Assembly (NCBI GenBank): GCA_002422455.1
Contig: DIVK01000104.1
Coordinates: 14,487 to 24,473, forward strand
Length of the DNA stretch: 9,987 bases
Origin: Rhodoferax sp. UBA6134
GTDB taxonomy: Bacteria; Pseudomonadota; Gammaproteobacteria; Burkholderiales; Burkholderiaceae_C
Direction: 5' to 3'
In this document: positions 6,753 to 9,987 of the stretch, piece after piece
Layout of the letters: each line of letters opens with the position of its first letter
Numbering within the stretch: position 1 is the first letter of the stretch
Notes under the pieces: generated by a model
Database searches by the model: none
What the model was told of the DNA's origin: nothing
Seen by the model: the letters and a program-made list of their open reading frames with translations, nothing else
Translations under genes and position numbers: made by a program

Positions 6753-6769
6753 GCCGGGCCAAACCCGGC
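6753..6769 (+). other. Intergenic hairpin after the kinase gene
   Basis: GCCGGG (6753-6758) and CCCGGC (6764-6769) form a perfect 6-bp stem with a CCAAA loop, just past the stop at 6742 and before the next start at 6787. No T-run follows, so it is not a convincing intrinsic terminator. It may pause transcription or stabilise an mRNA end. Confidence 0.35.
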
Positions 6770-6786
6770 GCAAACAACTGTCCACA

Positions 6787-7590
6787 ATGATGAAAGCCAA
6801 TTTCATGAACCTCTGTTTTCACAAACGGCTGCTGCCCGCCCTGCTGATGCTGGCACCGCTGTTGGCCAGCGCGCACGGCATCTCCGAAGCGGACCGGCAG
6901 CGCATGCTCGATGGCAGCTACCTGCAGTACATCGGCCTGGGTGCCAGCCACATGCTCACCGGCTACGACCACCTGCTGTTCCTGCTGGGCGTGGTGTTCT
7001 TTTTGACCACCTTCAAGGACGTGGCCAAGTTCGTGACCGTTTTCACCATCGGTCACTGCATCACCCTGATTTTTGCAACCTATTTCCGGATCAGCTGGAA
7101 CTACTACCTGGTTGACGCCATCATTGCCATCAGCGTGATTTACAAGGGTTTCGACAACAACGGCGGTTTTCAAAAGCACTTCGACATGAAGTCGCCCAAC
7201 CTGCTGGCGGCTGTCTTCGGGTTCGGGCTGCTGCACGGCTTCGGCCTGTCAACCCGCTTGCAGCAGTTGCCGCTAGGCGATGACAATGCAGGAATGCTGC
7301 TGCGCATTCTGAACTTCAACGTCGGCGTGGAGGTGGGGCAGATTGCCGCCCTGCTCGTCATGGTGACGCTGTTGGCCGCGTGGCGGCATCGGCCTTCGTT
7401 CAAGCGCTTCAGCTTTGCGGCCAACCTGGGGCTGATCTATGCCGGCGTGTACTTGCTGTTCACCCAGTTGCACGGCTACCAGCATGACACCCAGCCGGAC
7501 AGCTTTCGCTTCCCGGTCGAGGAACACCGGCATGTCCATGAGGACATGGACATTCAAAACACCTTCGATTCCGGCCGCAACGCACTGTAA
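6787..7590 (+). CDS. HupE/UreJ-family membrane protein, putative metal transporter
   Basis: A 267-residue membrane protein resembling the HupE/UreJ group. Some hydrogenase- and urease-associated members take up nickel or cobalt; the function of this branch is unproven. A signal peptide ends LLASA-HGIS, so the mature protein would start with histidine (H30), as is common in the family. Key motifs are SHMLTGYDHLLFLLGVVFFL (H55, D61, H62), FTIGHCITL (H90) and FGFGLLHGFGL (H150). About six further hydrophobic segments lie at roughly 63-76, 82-100, 107-121, 139-154, 174-199 and 210-228. The C-terminal tail EEHRHVHEDMD (245-255) is His/acidic and could bind metal. The first ATG at 6787 lacks a clear ribosome site; M7 (6805) gives a more normal signal peptide and is an equal alternative. 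No hydrogenase or urease genes are nearby. It heads a tight three-gene run. Confidence 0.85.
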   Translation: MMKANFMNLCFHKRLLPALLMLAPLLASAHGISEADRQRMLDGSYLQYIGLGASHMLTGYDHLLFLLGVVFFLTTFKDVAKFVTVFTIGHCITLIFATYFRISWNYYLVDAIIAISVIYKGFDNNGGFQKHFDMKSPNLLAAVFGFGLLHGFGLSTRLQQLPLGDDNAGMLLRILNFNVGVEVGQIAALLVMVTLLAAWRHRPSFKRFSFAANLGLIYAGVYLLFTQLHGYQHDTQPDSFRFPVEEHRHVHEDMDIQNTFDSGRNAL

Positions 7591-7616
7591 TTTTTATCCA
7601 TCAAAAGGACTTTGAC

Positions 7617-7967
7617 ATGAAACACCTGATCTCCATCGCCGCCTTGACCGCTGCTTTTTCATTCGCCCCGCAGGCCATGGCGTCAGAAGGTGGAAGCTGC
7701 CATTTCCACGGCCACACCCCGGCCAAAGAGGCCACCGTCACCACTTGCGCCAACCAGCACAAGGAGTCGCTGGTCAAGCGTGGCAAGCTGGACAAGACAT
7801 GGCTAACCGCTCCGCTGGACAAAGCGGAACAAGTGGAGGGCAGCAAAGGCAAGGAATGGAAGCTCAGCTACAAAAACCCGGCGGTAACGGACAAAAGCAA
7901 GGAAACCCTTTATTTGTTCTATACCCTGCCGGGCAACTTCATTGCCGCCAACTTCACCGGCCGGTAA
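7617..7967 (+). CDS. Small exported Cys/His protein, putative metal-binding
   Basis: A 116-residue protein with a signal peptide (MKHLISIAALTAAFSFAPQA then MA, cleaved before SEGG, after residue 22). The mature protein is about 94 residues. It opens with a metal-ligand cluster CHFHGH (C28, H29, H31, H33), followed by C44 and H48, and then a lysine-rich region with no further cysteine. C28 and C44 could form a disulfide or share a metal site. From memory it resembles a small domain of unknown function of about 110 residues (possibly DUF6488), which needs a profile search. AAAAGGA at 7603-7609, 7 bases before the ATG, is a good ribosome site. It sits 26 bases after the HupE-like gene and 3 bases before the exporter start. 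I infer a periplasmic metal-binding or delivery role; no enzymatic motif is visible. Confidence 0.8.
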   Translation: MKHLISIAALTAAFSFAPQAMASEGGSCHFHGHTPAKEATVTTCANQHKESLVKRGKLDKTWLTAPLDKAEQVEGSKGKEWKLSYKNPAVTDKSKETLYLFYTLPGNFIAANFTGR

Positions 7968-7970
7968 ACA

Positions 7971-9020
7971 GTGACCCCTCCGAGCGCCCCGGCCCTGCGC
8001 GGTGGTTTGCTGGCCCTGCTGGCCGCCACCCTTTTTGGCATCAGCACGCCGCTGGTGCAGCGGCTGGGTGCGGGCCTGGGGGCCTTCAGCACAGCCGCCC
8101 TGCTTTACGGCGGGGCGGCCATGGTGGGGGCCGCCTTGCAACGCCGCCGGGAACAGGAGGCCCGGCTGCATCAGGCCGACGGGGCGCGATTGCTGGCCAT
8201 GGCCCTGTTTGGCGCGGTGCTGGGGCCGGTGGCCCTGGCGTGGGGCCTGCAGCGCACCAGCGGGGCAAGCGCGTCATTGATGCTGACGCTGGAGGCTCTC
8301 TTCACGGCCCTGCTGGCCCGGCGGCTGTACGGCGAAACGATGGATGCGCGGGTCTGGCTGGCCATGCTGCTTCTGCTGGCCGGTGGCATGGTGCTGATAC
8401 TGGACCAGGGACGGACGGGAGGCGTGCAGCTGACGGGACTGCTGGCCGTCCTGCTCGCAACGGCCGCCTGGGGCATCGACAACACGCTGTCGCGCGCCCT
8501 GGCCGAGCGTGACCCCGGTCAGGTGGTGCTGTTCAAGACGGCATTGGGCGCTGCGGCGACGAGCGCTTTGGCCTGGTTCAGCAAGGAATCCCTGCCGCCG
8601 CTGACTGCGGCGCTTGGCTTGCTCGCGGTGGGTGCCGCAGGCTACGGCCTGAGCTTGCGGCTGTACCTGCTGGCGCAGCGGGCGTTTGGCGCCGCCCGCA
8701 CCGGTTCGGTCTTTGCGTTTGCGCCGTTCATCGGCGCCTTGTTCGCATTCACACTGGGCGAGCGCCCGGCCGGAGGACTGATGATGGCGGGCGGTCTGCT
8801 CATGCTGTGCGGTGTGGCACTGCACCTGGCGGAACACCATGCGCATGAGCATACCCACACCCCCCTGGACCATGAGCATGCCCACGACCATCAGGATGGC
8901 CACCACGACCACGTCCATCAACCAGCGCCCATCGGCCCGCACAGCCACGCGCACCATCACGAGGGCCTGCGCCATGCGCATCCCCACGTGCCGGATTCAC
9001 ACCACCAGCACACCCACTGA
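7971..9020 (+). CDS. EamA/DMT-family exporter with histidine-rich C-terminus
   Basis: A 349-residue inner-membrane protein of the drug/metabolite transporter superfamily. It contains two EamA repeats of about five helices each (roughly residues 8-142 and 152-287), with the usual late repeat signature (residues 99-122, TSGASASLMLTLEALFTALL). The last 65 residues (285-349) are a soluble tail with 26 histidines, in HxH, HHxH and HHH patterns such as HAHEHTH and HSHAHHH. This kind of tail binds divalent metals such as Ni, Co or Zn in other transporters and chaperones. The start is GTG at 7971, 3 bases after the upstream stop, so translation is probably coupled; the ribosome site is poor. DMT proteins usually export, so I infer efflux of a metal or metal complex, but amino-acid or metabolite export with a metal-sensing tail is possible. 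Confidence 0.88.
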   Translation: MTPPSAPALRGGLLALLAATLFGISTPLVQRLGAGLGAFSTAALLYGGAAMVGAALQRRREQEARLHQADGARLLAMALFGAVLGPVALAWGLQRTSGASASLMLTLEALFTALLARRLYGETMDARVWLAMLLLLAGGMVLILDQGRTGGVQLTGLLAVLLATAAWGIDNTLSRALAERDPGQVVLFKTALGAAATSALAWFSKESLPPLTAALGLLAVGAAGYGLSLRLYLLAQRAFGAARTGSVFAFAPFIGALFAFTLGERPAGGLMMAGGLLMLCGVALHLAEHHAHEHTHTPLDHEHAHDHQDGHHDHVHQPAPIGPHSHAHHHEGLRHAHPHVPDSHHQHTH

Positions 9021-9097
9021 ACTGCGTCATTGAATTGCGGCCACCGGATGCCCGGCGCCACCTCGTTTGGCAAACACCCTCGCCATCAAAACAATGG

Positions 9098-9475
9098 TCA
9101 ATGTGCCGCTTGCGGGCGCTCGATCCGTTTGCCGTGGGGCAGGGTGGCCAGTCGCGAGAACATGCGGCGGCAATAGCCGCTGATCTGCAGGCATTTGTTG
9201 ATCTCATCGACCGGCAGGGGGCCGGACACCACCACGATGTCATTGGCGCTGTCCAGCGCACCGGCGGCTCGCAGACGGCGACGCGTCCCGCTGGCCCAGG
9301 AATGGATGCGCGCGGGGCTGCCATGCTCATGCAACATGCCGGTACGAACGTCAAAAGCGATGGCAACGGTGTCGGTCTTGAGCCGCAGACGGTGTTCCCC
9401 GGTGAGCCGGCTGGCCGGTGTGCTCATGTCATACAAATGGTAGCTGCCTTCTTTAAGCTGGTACTGCAATGCCAT
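9098..9475 (-). CDS. Conserved-looking hypothetical protein, 125 residues
   Basis: I do not recognise this protein. It starts MALQYQLKEGSYHLYDMSTP and has no signal peptide or membrane segment, so it is probably cytoplasmic. It is basic, especially in the middle and end (for example TRRRLRAAG near 69-77). C94 and C101 are seven residues apart (CLQISGYC) but form no complete metal motif. The segment DIVVVSGPLPVDEINKCLQI suggests a compact alpha/beta end. Evidence that it is real is the excellent ribosome site GAGGAGG (9480-9486 on the complement) four bases before the ATG, normal codon usage, and its place 92 bases downstream of the HIT gene on the same strand. It converges on the exporter gene across a 77-base gap with no convincing terminator. 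No function is proposed. Confidence 0.72.
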   Translation of the reverse strand: MALQYQLKEGSYHLYDMSTPASRLTGEHRLRLKTDTVAIAFDVRTGMLHEHGSPARIHSWASGTRRRLRAAGALDSANDIVVVSGPLPVDEINKCLQISGYCRRMFSRLATLPHGKRIERPQAAH

Positions 9476-9567
9476 GAAACCTCCTCGTTGAAACCTATTG
9501 TGAGTTGCGGCAAGGAAACGCTAAAGCCACAAAAGAGGCTGAAACCCACACCTGTTTCAAGAGTTGG
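9476..9567. repeat. Three TGAAACC repeats between HIT gene and 125-residue gene
   Basis: TGAAACC occurs at 9475-9481, 9489-9495 and 9540-9546 on the plus strand, and reads GGTTTCA on the coding strand. The first copy abuts the start codon and ribosome site of the 125-residue gene. Spacing is irregular (14 and 51 bases start to start), so this may be chance. No clear promoter is visible in this 92-base gap. Confidence 0.25.
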
Positions 9568-9987
9568 TCAGGCGCATCCCAAGGCGGCCATGATCTTCGC
9601 TGCAGTGGCTTTCAATTGTTCCGTGTCGACCCGCTCGGTCGCGTGGCCTTTCACCTCGCGACCAGCCCAGCGCGGTATGACGTGAAAATGCACGTGGGGC
9701 ACCGTCTGCCCCGCAGCGGCGCCGTTGAACTGGGCGAGCATGATGCCCTCGGCGGCGACGGCGGTCTTGACGGCCGCGGCAAGGCGTTGCGCGACGGCAA
9801 TACAGGCGGCGGCGCTGGCGGGGCTCAACTCGAAAATGGTCTCGGCGGCTTCTTTGGGCACGACCAGCGTATGGCCTGGCGACTGGGGCATCAGGTCCAT
9901 GAAGCAAAGCACCTTGTCGTCTTCATAAACCCTGATGCAGGGCAGTTCTGCGCGCAGAATTTTCGCGAAGATATTGTCCGGGTTGTA
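9568..9987 (-). CDS. HIT-family nucleotide hydrolase/transferase (5' end beyond window)
   Basis: A histidine-triad protein of the Hint/HinT-type branch, which typically hydrolyses adenosine 5'-phosphoramidates and related AMP conjugates in the cytoplasm. The visible 139 residues start YNPDNIFAKILRAELPCIRV, lacking only a few N-terminal residues, and include YEDDKVLCFMDLMPQSPGHT and the catalytic triad motif HVHFHVIPR (H98, H100, H102 of the visible part). The aspartate in FMD (D31) and asparagine in FNG (N88) are also typical nucleotide-site residues. A GTG at 9912 could be mistaken for a start, but the upstream 25 codons clearly belong to the fold, so the true start lies past the right edge. 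The C-terminus ends KIMAALGCA. Identification is firm; substrate is not determinable. Confidence 0.94.
   Translation of the reverse strand, partial: YNPDNIFAKILRAELPCIRVYEDDKVLCFMDLMPQSPGHTLVVPKEAAETIFELSPASAAACIAVAQRLAAAVKTAVAAEGIMLAQFNGAAAGQTVPHVHFHVIPRWAGREVKGHATERVDTEQLKATAAKIMAALGCA

Noticed and set aside
6753..6769. Rho-independent terminator separating the kinase gene from the metal trio
   Set aside because: The 6-bp stem is real but no T-run follows, so I list it only as a hairpin and leave open whether the genes share a transcript.
5429..6787. A 452-codon minus-strand open frame opposite the fused kinase
   Set aside because: It is a shadow of the bifunctional kinase, with no motif and composition typical of antisense GC-rich sequence.
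8274..8987. A minus-strand open frame opposite the EamA gene, ending in Val/Met/Arg repeats
   Set aside because: The repeated Val-Val-Met pattern is simply the reverse complement of the CAC/CAT histidine codons of the tail.
9021..9097. Intrinsic terminator between the convergent exporter and 125-residue genes
   Set aside because: Only a tiny GTTT-GGC-AAAC repeat (9065-9075) is visible, with no GC-rich stem followed by a T-run on either strand.

Overview
This is a GC-rich window with strong third-position GC bias and densely packed genes. The gene content (a MurU-type nucleotidyltransferase coupled to aminopeptidase P, a YceI protein with a Cys-Cys loop, a DMT exporter with a His tail) suggests a chromosomal segment of a betaproteobacterium, most likely Burkholderiales and perhaps Comamonadaceae. 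That placement rests on protein resemblance and not on any marker gene. I see no rRNA, tRNA, CRISPR array, insertion sequence or phage integration signature. The single 'phage holin family' gene is a chromosomal membrane-protein family and not evidence of a prophage.

Layout, left to right. (1) Positions 1-336, minus strand: the N-terminal 112 codons of transketolase, cut by the window edge. (2) A 253-base divergent spacer, then a plus-strand run of murU (590-1327), pepP (1324-2709) and a four-helix holin-family membrane protein (2747-3148). murU and pepP share an ATGA overlap. (3) A 234-base spacer with a perfect TTCAAT-ACG-ATTGAA inverted repeat over a candidate promoter, then a secreted YceI-family protein (3383-3958). 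(4) Convergent with yceI, and overlapping its end by 11 bases, a minus-strand alanine dehydrogenase (3948-5081). (5) A divergent 167-base spacer with a strong hairpin, then a two-domain protein (5249-6742) fusing an aminoglycoside-phosphotransferase-like domain to a P-loop kinase-like domain. (6) A compact plus-strand trio: a HupE/UreJ-type membrane protein (6787-7590), a small exported Cys/His protein (7617-7967) and an EamA/DMT exporter with a very His-rich C-terminus (7971-9020). (7) On the minus strand, an unrecognised 125-residue protein (9098-9475) downstream of a HIT-family hydrolase (9568 to the right edge, N-terminus missing).

Most genes are housekeeping: pentose phosphate pathway, peptidoglycan recycling, peptide turnover, alanine catabolism and nucleotide hydrolysis. 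The part that looks like a dedicated system is the 6787-9020 trio. It has 26-base and 3-base gaps, all three proteins are predicted to be membrane-bound or exported, and all carry dense histidine ligands. I infer a transition-metal homeostasis cassette (import or sensing, periplasmic binding, export). Metal identity and direction of transport cannot be read from the sequence.
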